The notes under the pieces are model-generated. The model was given only the letters and a program-made list of their open reading frames with translations, did not search any database and had not been told where the DNA came from. The translations under genes were made by a program, and so were the position numbers. This document shows, piece after piece, positions 1 through 10,724 of a stretch of DNA of 64,000 nt. Source of the stretch: Micrasema longulum (taxonomy: Eukaryota > Arthropoda > Insecta > Trichoptera > Brachycentridae); NCBI GenBank assembly GCA_022494885.1, contig JAGVSM010002919.1, positions 1 through 64,000 of the forward strand. Reading direction: 5' to 3'. The first letter of the stretch is position 1; every line of letters starts with the position of its first letter.

Positions 1-320
1 GCGACTGCTTTTCTTGACATTTGGCTAGCCAACTGCCAGCTAAATGCAATAAATAGCGTGATAAATAATAAATAAATAAATAAAAATAGCAGTTTTGGAA
101 TATTTTCCATATTTACGCCGGTTAAATTCAAATATGTGATTGCGCAGCAGGATTATACGTCGCAAAACGTTAATATTTCGACATTTAATATTAGGTGTTC
201 ACGGATGTTCCACTGTGATCGCGAATACGATAAACATCTATGGTGAGAAATTGTTATCGCGTCGCTTATTGCCACGACGATAGTTATTTGTAATTGAGCT
301 ACAGGAGTGATATTCCAAAT
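1..320. other. AT-rich non-coding, no gene seen
   Basis: No splice-bounded or family-matching coding sequence is visible. A short (TAAA)n run lies near 64-84. The antisense ORF of 92 codons here overlaps the hairpin at 321-407 and shows no recognisable domain. Confidence 0.4.
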
Positions 321-407
321 GCTCTCGCAGCCGTAGAAAAATCTTTTATCTCGCGTATTTACATAAAAAGTACGCGAGATGAAAGTGTCTTCTATGGCCG
401 CGAGAGC
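321..407. other. Imperfect hairpin of pre-miRNA size
   Basis: The left arm begins GCTCTCGC (321-328) and the right arm ends GCGAGAGC (400-407). The inner stem pairs ATCTCGCGTA with TACGCGAGAT around a loop of about 13 bases, with a mismatched patch in mid-stem. Total length is 87 nt. This is seen directly. Such a fold fits either a microRNA precursor or a decayed short inverted-repeat transposon; nothing here decides between them. Confidence 0.45.
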
Positions 408-768
408 GAGAGAAACACTGGCCTGGCACACAATGCATGGTTATTATAATCACGTGTTTACACGGCTCCGAGACACAAAGCATAAAAAAAGGAGTGAGAA
501 CCTGTATATGTGCAAACATTGCAATGCGCAATGTGGCTCTCCATAAAAGCAAATGTTGACCAAACTATCATACAAAAATGACTAATTGAATTATTTCAAA
601 TGGAGTAAGAGATAGAGAAGTTTCAATTAATTTAACGTAGTATTTTCATAATTATGACACTTAAAAGAAATACTTCACAAAACATTAAATTTCACAAAAA
701 TGGGCCGGGCACAGGGTAAATTCTATGTGTATTCGGCCGGTACTCAAAGTGTTAATTAAATATTTCAT
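408..768. other. Non-coding, nothing recognised
   Basis: AT-rich sequence without a recognised gene or element. ORFs here are short and domain-free. Confidence 0.4.
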
Positions 769-769
769 G

Positions 770-846
770 TCAACCATGTCGGGAATCGAACCCGAGACCT
801 CTTGCATGGTAGGCAAACGCGCTGATTACTGCTCCGTGAGGCCGAC
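770..846 (-). repeat. tRNA-derived retroposed unit (SINE-like)
   Basis: Read on the minus strand the unit has an A-box-like stretch near GAGCAGTAATCAGCGC and a good B box, GGTTCGATTCC, with a T-stem TCGGG/CCCGA. The acceptor stem does not pair, so it is not a working tRNA. A direct repeat close to ATATTTCAT flanks it (about 760-769 and 847-856), as expected for a target-site duplication made by LINE machinery. The anticodon region resembles tRNA-Gly only weakly. Confidence 0.6.
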
Positions 847-1059
847 AATATTTCATTTAAGTACTTAATTCAAAAATAATTTACCTTTGACTTTTTTTAA
901 ATAATTGAAAAATATATAAAAAAATTTCGAGCAGTGTAAGGATGAATTTCAAACATTCATTCGTTTTGTAGCTGCAAGACGTGCAATTTAGCTTCTATCT
1001 TGCACTCGCACACACTCCGCTCAAGTGAACAAAATAACTAAACGAACTACGGACCCGAA

Positions 1060-1150
1060 AGAAACAAAGAAACAAATGATACGAAAGATACGAAGATACA
1101 AATGATACGAAGATACGAAGATGCGAAAGATGCGAAGATATGTGATCTAA
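1060..1150. repeat. Simple tandem repeat, GATACGAA-like units
   Basis: Repeated variants of GATACGAA/GATGCGAA, about ten units, run through this stretch. There is no coding content. From here to 1,680 nothing else is recognised. Confidence 0.7.
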
Positions 1151-1682
1151 AGAGCCAAATGAGCAAAAGATACATTCGTTCAATCGAACTACTTTAAAGA
1201 TTCGGTCACTTTAAAGATACAGATCAAGTGACACATATCTTTTCGGTGACAGGGTCTTACCCACCTCTATGCGAAATCCATTATTTTTTGTCCGTGAAGA
1301 TATAATACGCTTTGTGCTTCAAAATACCTATTCATCAAACCGCTCTTCTCCGCATACGCTCTTTAGAGATTGCTCTATTTCAACTTGGGAATAATTACCC
1401 CTTTGCAATTTGAGCAACCATGCCACTTTTCTTAGAAAACGGTTCAATTTATTACACTATTGTTCTTCTAAGTACTCGTGTGTTTAAATGAATGCGGTGA
1501 CACTCGTGTTTCATATGCGAATGTCAAGGCTAGTGGTGAGATGTTTTTATAACCAGAGTGTTTCAAAAAATTGATGTGTTTTTTCTCTTTAAGTTCTCAT
1601 ATAAAGCCCGTTTAAGTGGGAAAGAAATCGAACTGTTCGAATTATGACGCAGATAATATCCGATAAAACTGAAAACGAGACG

Positions 1683-1808
1683 TACCGTATTATTTGGATA
1701 ATAAAACGCACTTTTTCGTTAAAAACATTTTTCTTCTTCTTAATATTTATAGATATATTTTGGGGTGTGCAGAATGGACCGGTGCGTCTTATTGTCCGCA
1801 AAATACAG
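1683..1808. repeat. Inverted-repeat element, ATAAGACGCAC family (copy 1)
   Basis: The left end reads ACCGTATTATTTGGATAATA followed by AAACGCAC. The right end, reverse-complemented, reads CTGTATTTTGCGGACAATAA followed by GACGCAC. The two therefore form terminal inverted repeats of about 28 bp around a core of about 70 bp. A related copy lies at 8990-9090. The motif resembles the widespread TATTTTTCGGACTATAAG-type repeats of animal genomes; I cannot assign a superfamily. Confidence 0.6.
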
Positions 1809-1935
1809 ATTTTCAGTAAGGTGTACTGAATAAATTATAAAAAATACTCTCATATGCTAAAAAATGTCTTTTTACGCTATGCCCGTCTTTAGCCATTATA
1901 ATTAACAACAAAATATAAAGTTATAATTTCTCTAC

Positions 1936-2545
1936 AGTACCGCAGAGTGTGTGCGGACCAACTAATGCTTTACAAAATTATGACAGGAATGGTTGACTTA
2001 CAGAGCTGCTTGGTTCAATAACAATACATGTGCCAGCCAGGATTTGTAGACGGTATAACCTGTTTCATGTACCAATAAGTAAAACATCGTAAGTTAAAAA
2101 TGCCTTTTTCGTAGGACTTTTTCAGTGTACAATACAAAATTTACAAATATAGATTACACTAACATCACTCTGTCAGATTTAAAAATTTACACTAAAATGC
2201 ATTATGTAACTAAGTAGACATTATAATAATAAATATGTACATCTCCCTTCCCCTCCTTATCCTCTCTTCAAGCATTCTTGTCCTAATCCCGCCCAATTTA
2301 CAGTAACTTAATGTTCTTAAAATCAATATAAAAAATTCTTTGATTATTGAGTACATGAAAATAAAATTTTTATATGTATTTATTTGATAATTAATATATT
2401 TTCTTTACTAACTTTGTATACTATGTGGAAATCTGTTATTAGTTCTGAGTTTATACACTATATCTGTTTGTTTACTATAAATATGCATGTAGAACTGTTG
2501 ATTTCCCAAATAAAATAAAATATTAGAATAATTATTAATGATTAA
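1936..2545 (+). repeat. LINE 3' end, decayed reverse-transcriptase tail
   Basis: Broken plus-strand frames read YRRVCADQL...LYKI.TGMVD and continue into an AT-rich tail. The same sequence occurs inverted at 12,270-13,080, where the reading frame is better preserved. It is the C-terminal part of a Jockey/CR1-like ORF2 with its 3' UTR, carrying stops and frameshifts. The two copies lie about 10 kb apart in opposite orientation. Confidence 0.7.
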
Positions 2546-2749
2546 CAACAAAAAAGAAATTTCAAAAACAATCCAAATACAAGAAAAAACATTAAATACT
2601 TTGATAATAATAAAAGGGTACACGTGATTCAACATTAAAAATAACAATTCAATTTAAATTGTAACAATTCAAATAAAAGAAATAACATTAAAAACTTATA
2701 AAACTAATAAAATATAAATCATAGCGATGAAATAACAAACAGAAAACTG

Positions 2750-3225
2750 TAATGTCAGCGCGAGGTGGGTTCCAAGAATGCTGACGCCTTTCCAGAAGGA
2801 ACGACGGGTTCAGTTTTCAAAAGAAAATTTTGACCTACTTGAGGAAGGCGGCGAAGCTTTTTTGTCTCAAATAGTAACAGGTAATGAAATCTGGATTCAC
2901 CATTAAGACACCGGAAACAAAACAAGAGTCAATGCAGTGGGTTCTCCGCCGCCCAAGAAATATCGGACTCAACCGTCCGTTGAGAAGATTATGGCAACCA
3001 TATTCTGGGATAATGAAGGTTTGCTATTAATTGATTACCTTTCCCACAAGGAAACAATCACAGAGGACTACTACGCTGGTGTTTTGAAAAAACTGAAGGC
3101 GGCAATACGGAAGAAGCGACTGGGGAAGTCAAGTCACGGGGTGCTCCTTCTTCGTGACAATGCCCCCGTACACAAGTCCCGCATCGCTCGGGCTGCTGTG
3201 ACTGTATTGGGGTTTATATAATTAA
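2750..3225 (+). pseudogene. mariner transposase relic (irritans/cecropia-like)
   Basis: Translation gives WVPRMLTPFQKERRVQF, then VTGNEIWIHH, a stop codon, and further on LLLRDNAPVHKS, which match the catalytic domain of mariner transposases. The usual first catalytic aspartate in TGDExWIHH is Asn here (GNE), while the aspartate of DNAPVHKS is present. The N-terminal DNA-binding part and everything after the second aspartate are missing, and a stop lies at about 2,906. It is a dead fragment of a DDE/D transposase. Confidence 0.85.
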
Positions 3226-3288
3226 ATCACTCTCCCAAAATAGTAATATCATAAAAATAAAAACAAAATTATTTTAATAATTTAAATA

Positions 3289-3355
3289 AGTTATTTAATA
3301 GGAAAAGGACAACATTATAATAATAATAATGTTGTTCTTTTCCTAGTAAATAACT
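3289..3355. repeat. Near-perfect 67-nt hairpin
   Basis: Arms of about 30 nt (AGTTATTTAATAGGAAAAGG... and its complement ending CCTAGTAAATAACT) enclose a loop of a few (AAT) units. It sits just downstream of the mariner relic. It may be the remains of a tiny inverted-repeat element or a hairpin RNA. Confidence 0.6.
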
Positions 3356-3945
3356 GTAAAAGCATTTGGTTCACATTTGGCTGTTCCCTGGGTTCTTAGT
3401 AACTCAGTAACAAGTTTTCTGTCTTATATAAAACGGAGTTCAGATTTTTTTTTCATTATTAGACCAATAATATCAAGGTCAACTTAAATTATTGCAATTA
3501 TGCGGCAGGTTCCTACTTACTCGTGAAAACGATTATTTATTTTTTTAAGTATTCAGTAATAATCATAATTATACAAATACATCAATAAATTATCAAAATA
3601 ACTGCAGTGATTTTGCATATTAAATATATGAATTTATGTTAATATTCCAATTGCGCAGTAAAAAGGATACAAACATGTAGGTTCATATCAAGGGCGCGCG
3701 AGGTTTTCTATTAGGAAAGCAGTAAAATATGTGTCTACCAGGCGCGTGCGGTGATCAGTAAGATTATCAGTAAGGATGCTGACAAAAAACCAGCATATTC
3801 ATTATTTTAGCAGGTTTATTCAGAATTATTTAATAAGCTATATAAGTTGTCTATTAGAGTAATAATAATCAATAGTCAATAATCAATAAATTGACGGAGC
3901 ACAGGCACGTCTAGAGGTGAAGCTGTAAATTTTCTTCTTTTCTTC
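3356..3945. other. AT-rich non-coding, no gene seen
   Basis: No coding signal. Nothing recognised apart from the edge of the repeat that follows. Confidence 0.4.
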
Positions 3946-3949
3946 TTCT

Positions 3950-4110
3950 TTTTGCATGTGGACATCACCAGACGCTTCCGGGAGATATTATCGTTAGCCA
4001 GCACTCTCGCCTCCTCCAACGTCGATTCCGCGATCCTTAGTTCCGCCGAACAAAGCTGAAAGATCGCCATCGATGGTCTTCCAGGACAGTCCCCGTAGGT
4101 GTGTAAAGGA
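3950..4110 (-). repeat. Retroelement tail fragment shared with 13,180-13,250 and 58,990-59,070
   Basis: The stretch containing GTGGACATCACCAGACGCTT and the nearby CAGCACTCTCGCCTCC recurs at 13,190-13,240 and, inverted, at 58,990-59,060. There it follows a decayed LINE ORF2, so it is best read as the tail of that LINE family. Confidence 0.5.
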
Positions 4111-4139
4111 GACAACAATATAAACATCAAAACACCTAA

Positions 4140-5060
4140 AACAAGACCCGAGGCAATCGTTCATAAATTTGGGCCAAGTGACAATAATGCGCTACTTCAA
4201 ACATTATGATAAACGTTATTAGAGTAGTTTTTATTTGCATAATACAAGTTGGATGCTTCTTATCTCTCCGAGGCTCGAAAGAGAAATCTAAAACCGTACG
4301 AACCTAAAGCGCATGCGCGAAAATTTGGACAAATGCTATGGGAACTAGACGCAACTCGACAAGCAGCATCCCGCGTATACAACAAATACTATCAAGAACA
4401 AGATACCTTGATATTTAGTACGTACGTTGATATAGAAAATACGCATATGTAGCTAGGTATGTATACTGAAGATATTGTTTGAATCGCGTGCACCCGAACG
4501 TTCTCAGTGAGAAGTTTAGGAGTACATATTTGAAGCTTTAATTCGTATTTTTAATATTTTCTTTGTAAAATTCATATTATTTTTAAATTTTCAAAGAATG
4601 CGCTGCATCCACAGTATCTATGAACGGAACGCACCTGGTGTCTACTACTAACAAAGTAATTCAAACTAAATCATTTGAAATAAACTAAAAGCCATTTTTT
4701 GCCATGATTTTAGCATAAAAGGGTTATAATTCATAGTTAAATATTATAATACTATCGTATCAATCAGTGCTAAATTTGTTACAATCCAATCACAATACAT
4801 GAAAAATAAACATGAATTGGTTTGTTACAATTGCTTCCGCAGAGCTACTAAAGATCTCAATTTGCGCATGTGCGATTGGGCCACCGTCCTATAGAAACCA
4901 ACAGACTTTTAAAGTTTTTTATTTCCTAATTGGATGGAGAGCAGCGAATTATACGTGTGAACTGTGATACATGGAAAAGAGATAGATTCGTGTGACGGGT
5001 GCGGTAGCCAGTTACATTAAGTGTTGTTTTTATATTTTGTTACGAGTTCTTAAATTTTAC
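4140..5060. other. Non-coding; one unexplained ORF island at 4249-4452
   Basis: Mostly AT-rich. A 67-codon plus-strand frame (4249-4452) has more balanced composition than its surroundings (contains KPYEPKAHARKFGQMLWEL) but begins at TTG and matches no family I know. It may be an exon or transposon remnant. Confidence 0.3.
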
Positions 5061-5069
5061 TACTACCAC

Positions 5070-5320
5070 TACCATCACGCCATTTCTCCGTAGGGGTAGG
5101 CAGAGAGAATGGACCGCCACACACGTCTATCCTGGCATACAATCCTAGCCTCTTCCACATTCATACATCTTGTCATACATGCCCTTCGGTTCTGTCTTCT
5201 TTTGACATGACCAGACTTAAGATTTTGGTTTATCTGATCATGCCACGTCTTCCTTGGTCGTCCTTGTCTAACGTTATTGTTCTTGAACTTTGCAACAATG
5301 GTGACTGGACTCATAAAGGT
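5070..5320 (-). repeat. LINE ORF2 C-terminal fragment
   Basis: The minus-strand frame contains GRPRKTWHDQINQNLK and a downstream segment with EEARIVCQDRRVWRSIL. This is the typical tail of non-LTR reverse transcriptases (G-RP-K-W...DR..W). The order and spacing match that tail, and it belongs to the same family as 26,340-26,745. It is truncated at the 5' side. Confidence 0.75.
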
Positions 5321-5814
5321 AATAAACCAAAATCAGTGATCGAACATCCCATTTCCAAGACAAACAAAAACGATTTTTCCGAATACCTTAGCCTTGTACA
5401 TGGCACGTAAGGCTACTAATAAATACAGGAGTCCAAATATATATAAAAATAATAAAAAAACCCTGTATTTCTCACATATCATGTACTTATATGTAAGTAC
5501 AAATTAATAAACATTTATTGTAGATTACCTATAAAATAAATCACGGCTCGCCCCTGTCTCACCCTACACACATATACTCTTCCTCACTAACATCTACAAT
5601 AATAGCACTGAAACACTAAAGCAAGTACTTAGCATAAATATCATTATGATACAATGAAAGTTATCTTTGTAATTGAGACACATTTTATGTACACATTTCT
5701 GCCGACGCGCGACAAATTGTAACCATGAGATAAAATAAACCTCACGAATTCATTAAAATAGGTGTTAAATAAAATACATAATGAAACGAAAGGTATAAAT
5801 TCAATCTTTTTCTT

Positions 5815-6240
5815 CTTCTACTTCTGCAGCCTTATTCTCTCCACTGCTGGATGGCGGCCTCTTCCAAACGTCTCCATTCCTTCCTATCACCCGCTTTCAT
5901 CATCCACGTTTTACCGGCAATAGAGGCAATGTCGTCGACCCATCTTTTCTGTGGCCTTCCAATAATTCTTTTGCTTGCCCATGGTCTCTACTTTATTATT
6001 CTGGGTGTCCAACTGCCATCATTTTGTCTCGCCAAGTGCCCTGCCCACTGCCATTTCAATTTCGCTGCACGATCCATGATATCCACGACTCCGGCTCGGC
6101 GCCTTATTTTTTCATTTCTTATTCTGTCTCTTAGACATACACCGAGCATCTCTTTTTCCATAGATCGTTGAGTGCATTTTCATTTCTGGCTACTTTTTTT
6201 GTGTTATAGACATGGTTTCTAGTCCATATGTTGTCACCGG
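5815..6240 (-). repeat. LINE ORF2 C-terminal fragment (RTE-type)
   Basis: On the minus strand the sequence reads SMEKEMLGVCLRDRIRNEKI, then AAKLKWQWAGHLARQNDGSW, a stop, then GRPQKRWVDDI and WRRLEEAAIQQW. This is the well-known tail of insect RTE-like endonuclease-reverse transcriptases. Only one stop interrupts about 110 codons, so the insertion is moderately young. It is 5' truncated, as is usual for LINEs. Confidence 0.85.
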
Positions 6241-6388
6241 AAATATGCACGATTCATATACTTGTCGATTCATATCGTTAATGAAAATGTCTCGTCCTGT
6301 TCCTATAAATTCAATGGTTCTTTGTTATATTCTACGTATAGCTTATATGTAACAGATCTTTAATATACGTAACAGGAACTTTAACGTA

Positions 6389-7275
6389 TTAGCTCTCCCT
6401 TCCCGGTGATGTGCAGCTAGTACACATTGCATCTAATAACTGTAATATCTCCATTAATATAATAAATTATGGGTTGAGATTTTCGATATTCCTTCGTTAT
6501 ACATTTACGCATCGGTAAAAATGTTTTTTTTATTAAATAATTCATGCTTATTGGGAACATAAAAAGCGTTTTGTCAAAAATCGGAGATATCACCAATACA
6601 ATAAAAAGTTTACCGATGTGTCGCATGTTGCGTTCGTAGTAAAAGAGTAATCCTAATATATAATTGTCTCGCACACTCTTTACGTCTCACTCTCGATATT
6701 ACGGGTACATTTGGGAGCGAAAAATAAATAAATAATTTTAATGCGACACGCGCGCGAACAGCAAAGTTTCTTGTGCTTCTCTCTGACGCCCGTTAGCTGC
6801 GTTAGTAGCTTCCCGGCTTTCGTTAGGGCGGTTCTTTTACGCGCACTGTGAGCATGAATTAATGTTTTTTTTCGCGTTTTTAGCAATTAGATTAAAAATG
6901 TCATCACTTTTGACTTCAACTATAAATAATTGAAGCAATTGCCGATGAATATCCAACTTTTACGATTTAAAATCACTAATTTTTTGCAAAATTTCTTGTG
7001 CTTCTCTCTGACACCCGTTAGCTGCGTTAGTAGCTTCCCGGCTTTCGTTAGGGCGGTTCTTTTACGCGCACTGTGAGCATGAATTAATGTTTTTTTTCGC
7101 GTTTTTAGCAATTAGATTAAAAATGTCATCACTTTTGACTTCAACTATAAATAATTGAAGCAATTGCCGATGAATATCCAACTTTTACGATTTAAAATCC
7201 CTCAGTTTTTGCATGTGTGGTGACTTCACAGCACCGTAATGCGCGGAAGTTTTTAGGACAGTAAGGGAAACTATA
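6389..7275. mobile_element. Non-autonomous element with internal 225-bp tandem duplication (copy 1)
   Basis: This 0.9-kb unit matches 45,449-46,105 in inverted orientation. Both end in CTCTCCCTTCCC on one side and CAGTAAGGGAAA on the other. In this copy a block of about 208 bp (about 6,767-6,974) recurs at about 6,992-7,199, an offset of 225 bp. A 75-85 codon frame at 6,674-6,417 (minus; ends RCNVY) is kept open in both copies but matches no family I know. Copy 2 is bounded by TTAA at both ends, which suggests a piggyBac-type origin; that is inference. Confidence 0.65.
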
Positions 7276-7489
7276 TAACTATAAAGGAATCACAAAAATA
7301 TAAATATAAAAGATCTTAGAACTCACGAGAACTTAGAGTCACGAGTCATGAGATGCACCCGACTACAGCCGAACGTAATCCGACACATACTGACCGCAGA
7401 TTTCGGCAAAGCCGAAGTTTCGGCCGATTTTTGGCCAAAAATCTCATTTTGGAATAATATCGTAATCTTACAACTATTCACATTTTAGA

Positions 7490-7830
7490 CAAATAATACG
7501 AAACAAACATATCTTCATCTGATTTGATTATTTCACCTGCACATGTACTGGACAACGCATGAAAATATTGGAATTTCACCTGCATCAATAAAGGTTTCAG
7601 CGCTTTAACTTCACAAACGTCAGCAGATGAAAGAATTGAAGAAATAAAGGCAGAATGGGGAATGGTGAATTACACAGTGTGTAAAATGCCCTGTAGATGC
7701 TTAGACTTCTATATTCCCCCTTTTAAAGTGTTTTTCATCCCTGTTGTAATATGTTAATATATACAATTCCCTAGGGTGACGTATCTAGTTCTTGTCTACA
7801 AAAATTTGGACAAAATAAAAACATTATTTT
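7490..7830 (-). repeat. Dispersed repeat family A, degenerate copy
   Basis: Shares with 10,725-11,440 and 24,006-24,362 the marker strings AATAAAGGTTTCAGC, ACACAGTGTGTAAA, CTGTAATATGTTAATAT-like text and TCTACAAAAATTTGGACAAA. It is degenerate, with several small deletions. Confidence 0.6.
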
Positions 7831-8339
7831 CAGTGGTAATTAAAATTATGATTATGAATTTCGTATACCAACAATTTCGGTACATTTCACACGGAACATA
7901 AAATTGAGATGAATAAAAATGCTCCACTTAAGAGAGGGTGTGAAAAAAAAAAAGAGTAACATAACAATTACATGTAGAATCTTACTAGAGTAGTAATTTA
8001 TTGTAAACATACTCTCTTAATTTATTGTTTAATCAATTAAATCAAACTGTATTGTACACTTAGAGTATATACATTATACTCTAAGATTGTACAGGTTCCG
8101 ACACCCACTAATTTACAAATTATAAAAAGCGTTCTTAGTTTATAATCGTACCTACTTATTATACTAGTGACCAAAATGAATATAATTACATAAATGATTG
8201 ATTCGAATCGAATCGATTGAATACTGTGGTTTGTGGTGTAGAATTTAATAACTAAGCATTTTTTGTTTATCTACCGTGATGCAGTAATTAAGATTAAGTA
8301 TTTCAAAAACACAGAACACAGAATAAAAAATCATAATTA
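7831..8339. other. AT-rich non-coding
   Basis: No coding signal and no recognised repeat. Confidence 0.4.
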
Positions 8340-8344
8340 ACAAT

Positions 8345-8425
8345 AGATGACGTCGCACAGTACAGTTAAGTTGCTATGCATTAGGTTCTATGTTCGATTC
8401 CCGGTAAGATTGATTAATACAAGAG
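8345..8425 (+). repeat. Possible tRNA-derived SINE fragment
   Basis: Contains a B-box-like TATGTTCGATTCCCGG with GCTATGCATTAGG upstream, followed by an A/T-rich tail. The A box is weak. There is no cloverleaf. Confidence 0.4.
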
Positions 8426-8988
8426 TCGCCTGATAGATTTTTTTTTATTTAATATATTTTTTCTTTGCATTTTACAATACATAAGTTACAAATACAAAAA
8501 AGGGTATTACATGAACGCAAAAAAAATCCCACAAAGGCATGCCCTGTGTGTAGGCGTACATTTTATTTAAAATTTCAATAATAGCCACTGGAAGAATACG
8601 ATAGATATAAAAAATAAAAAATAAGTGTGTGTATTAGAACACGTTTTTTTGTCAATAAAAATGAGAAAATTGTAAATAAAAGCATATAATAATAAGCTAT
8701 TTAAATCTGTTTTTTTTATCTATAATTTCAACAAAAATTTAAATCGAAACATAACATATTTTAGACATTGCTAGCAATAGATTTCTAGTAGCTTCAAAAG
8801 TTCAGCTTCGTGAAATAATTGGTTGGAGGGAAAGGTTGAATTTTGGTGAAGTTTAATCTTAATAATGAGTTTTTGTTCGGTTTCTAAAGGCTTAGTATGA
8901 TTATTAAAGGCTCCTCCCCATCCAATTATTTCATAAGAAAGAGAAGGTTTTTAAAAACAATTTTACTATTGGAAAGTGTGCTGTAATA
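8426..8988. other. AT-rich non-coding
   Basis: No supported gene or repeat. Several poly-T and poly-A runs. Confidence 0.4.
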
Positions 8989-8989
8989 T

Positions 8990-9090
8990 ACCGTATTTTG
9001 CGGACGATAAGACGCATCGGACCATAAGACGCACCCTAATTTTTGGTTGATTTAAAAAACAAGGTAAAAAAAGTGCGTCTTATTTATTTA
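8990..9090. repeat. ATAAGACGCAC family repeat (copy 2)
   Basis: Reads ACCGTATTTTGCGGACGATA followed by AGACGCATCGGACCATAAGA and CGCACC, then an AT core and an inverted GTGCGTCTTAT. This is the same terminal motif as the element at 1683-1808, with the ATAAGACGCA unit doubled. Confidence 0.6.
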
Positions 9091-9174
9091 TTCATTTGGG
9101 AAAACAGTTTTTACGTATCGGTTAGGGAAAAGGTACTTTTTTATTGTTCGCTTTATTTCAATACTTTATAAAAA

Positions 9175-9990
9175 GTGTTACATTCATCCGATTTAAGTCA
9201 AATATGCGCAGTTCTGTTCGATAACTTGTTGCCAACGAGAATCCAACGAATGCCCCTCTTGTAGAAGCCCTTGTCCATGGTCATAGGGGAGCAGCTCATA
9301 GTAGAGTATTCCCTGCCAATCCCACCAAACACACAGCAATACCTTCCTGGCCGTCAGTCCTGGCTTGGGCACGGTCTGGGCTGCTTCGTTGGCTCTCGAC
9401 CACGATCTCTATCGCTTGACATTGTCGTATGTGACCCATTTTTCATCAGCAGTCACCATCCGCTTCAGAAATGGGTCGGTTTTGTTGCGATTCAGCAGTA
9501 ATACGCAGATGGAAGTTTGGTCCATGAGTTTTTTTTGCGTCAGCTCGTGTGGCACCCAAACCTCGAGCTTTTTTTAAATCCAGCCTTCTGCAAATGGTTC
9601 AAAACGGTTTTATGATCAATAAATCAGCTCTTGGGCGATGCTACGACTGCTAACATGACGGTCTATCTCGATATTTTCCATGATTTCATCGACATTTTTG
9701 ACGACAGGCCTGCCAGAGCGTGGTGCATCATTCACCTCCACTACACCAGAGCGAAAATCGCTCGAACCACTATTGAGCAGCACGAACCGAAAGAATATCG
9801 GCCCCGTACACATCGCAAATTTTTTTGGTCGCTTTCGACGTGTTTTTCCCTTTCAGATAGTAAAAATGTAAAATATGGCGAATTTCTACCTTCGAGACCT
9901 CCATACTCGACGCACGATAGTTCACGACTGAACCGACCAAGCGCAATACTGTGAAAAAAGGTTTGTAGTATACACTCACACCTTTACAAC
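9175..9990 (-). pseudogene. mariner transposase relic (mauritiana-like)
   Basis: The minus strand encodes, with several frameshifts, MEVSKVEIRHILHFYYLKGK, then VVEVNDAPRSGRPVV and DRHVSSRSIAQELI (helix-turn-helix part). Further on come KWVTYDN and pieces of the LTARKVLLCVWWDWQG-type catalytic region. Order and spacing follow full mariner transposases from N to C terminus (9,900 down to 9,200). The end of the catalytic domain is missing. This is a different subfamily from the relics at 2,750 and 22,885. Confidence 0.85.
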
Positions 9991-10019
9991 GCCGTAACGT
10001 ATGATTCGATGTGACCAAT

Positions 10020-10720
10020 AATAAACGAGATATATTGAGTTTTTAAAAAAAGGCGCGATTTTCGCTCCTTATATTTAAGTTAATAGTAATTATTATCATA
10101 CAGCTATGTAGGACTATCATATGATTTAATGTAAAGGATCTTTACCGACAAGCCATATTAATTGGCTTGGTGAGTCCTGTAAGAAAAAAAAATGTTTTAA
10201 AAATAACTAAAATGTAATATTGTATGTAAATAATAAATAAATAAATAAAAAAATAAATAATAAAATATGAAATTACTATTTCCCCAACCGTGTATTAGGA
10301 AAAAATAAAAATATTTATATTAGCGATACTGAGATAAAAAATCATAATTTCAAGATACATGACTCAATGGAATTTCCTGATATTTAGTTTACTACTTTTA
10401 TCCTTTTTTTTTCATTAAAAAAACTAAGCACCCTGTTCGCAATATACTCGTACAAGGCGTGTCTCCATTATAATATTACTATTATATATTATTATTATAT
10501 GTTATGTCGTTTTTGCTAAGTAAACAGAAAATATAATAACAAAGAAGTGAGGCATTCAGAATTGGTTGTATTTGTGTCATTCAGTTTTTAATTGTCTAAT
10601 TTTGTACAAAATAATTTGCCATTCAAAGCGTGTTTAAAGTGAGGCGTAGCACGCTTAAAATATTCCTACTCAAATACATATGTCTCAGACGAAGTAAAGA
10701 TGACGTAGGATATTGTTTAT
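10020..10720. other. AT-rich non-coding
   Basis: No coding signal; (TAAA)n and (TTA)n runs near 10,225-10,260 and 10,470-10,500. Confidence 0.4.
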
Positions 10721-10724
10721 ATCA

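Noticed and set aside
770..846. Functional tRNA gene
   Set aside because: A and B boxes exist but the acceptor stem does not pair, and target-duplication-like repeats flank it; a retroposed tRNA-like unit fits better. The same applies to 8,345, 21,740 and 38,112.
5851..6171. 106-codon plus-strand ORF rich in hydrophobic residues
   Set aside because: It is the complement of a LINE reverse-transcriptase tail encoded on the minus strand.
6680..7111. Two near-identical basic ORFs (TRKKTLIHAHSARKRTALTK)
   Set aside because: They come from the tandem duplication inside a transposable element and end differently; no evidence that they are genes.
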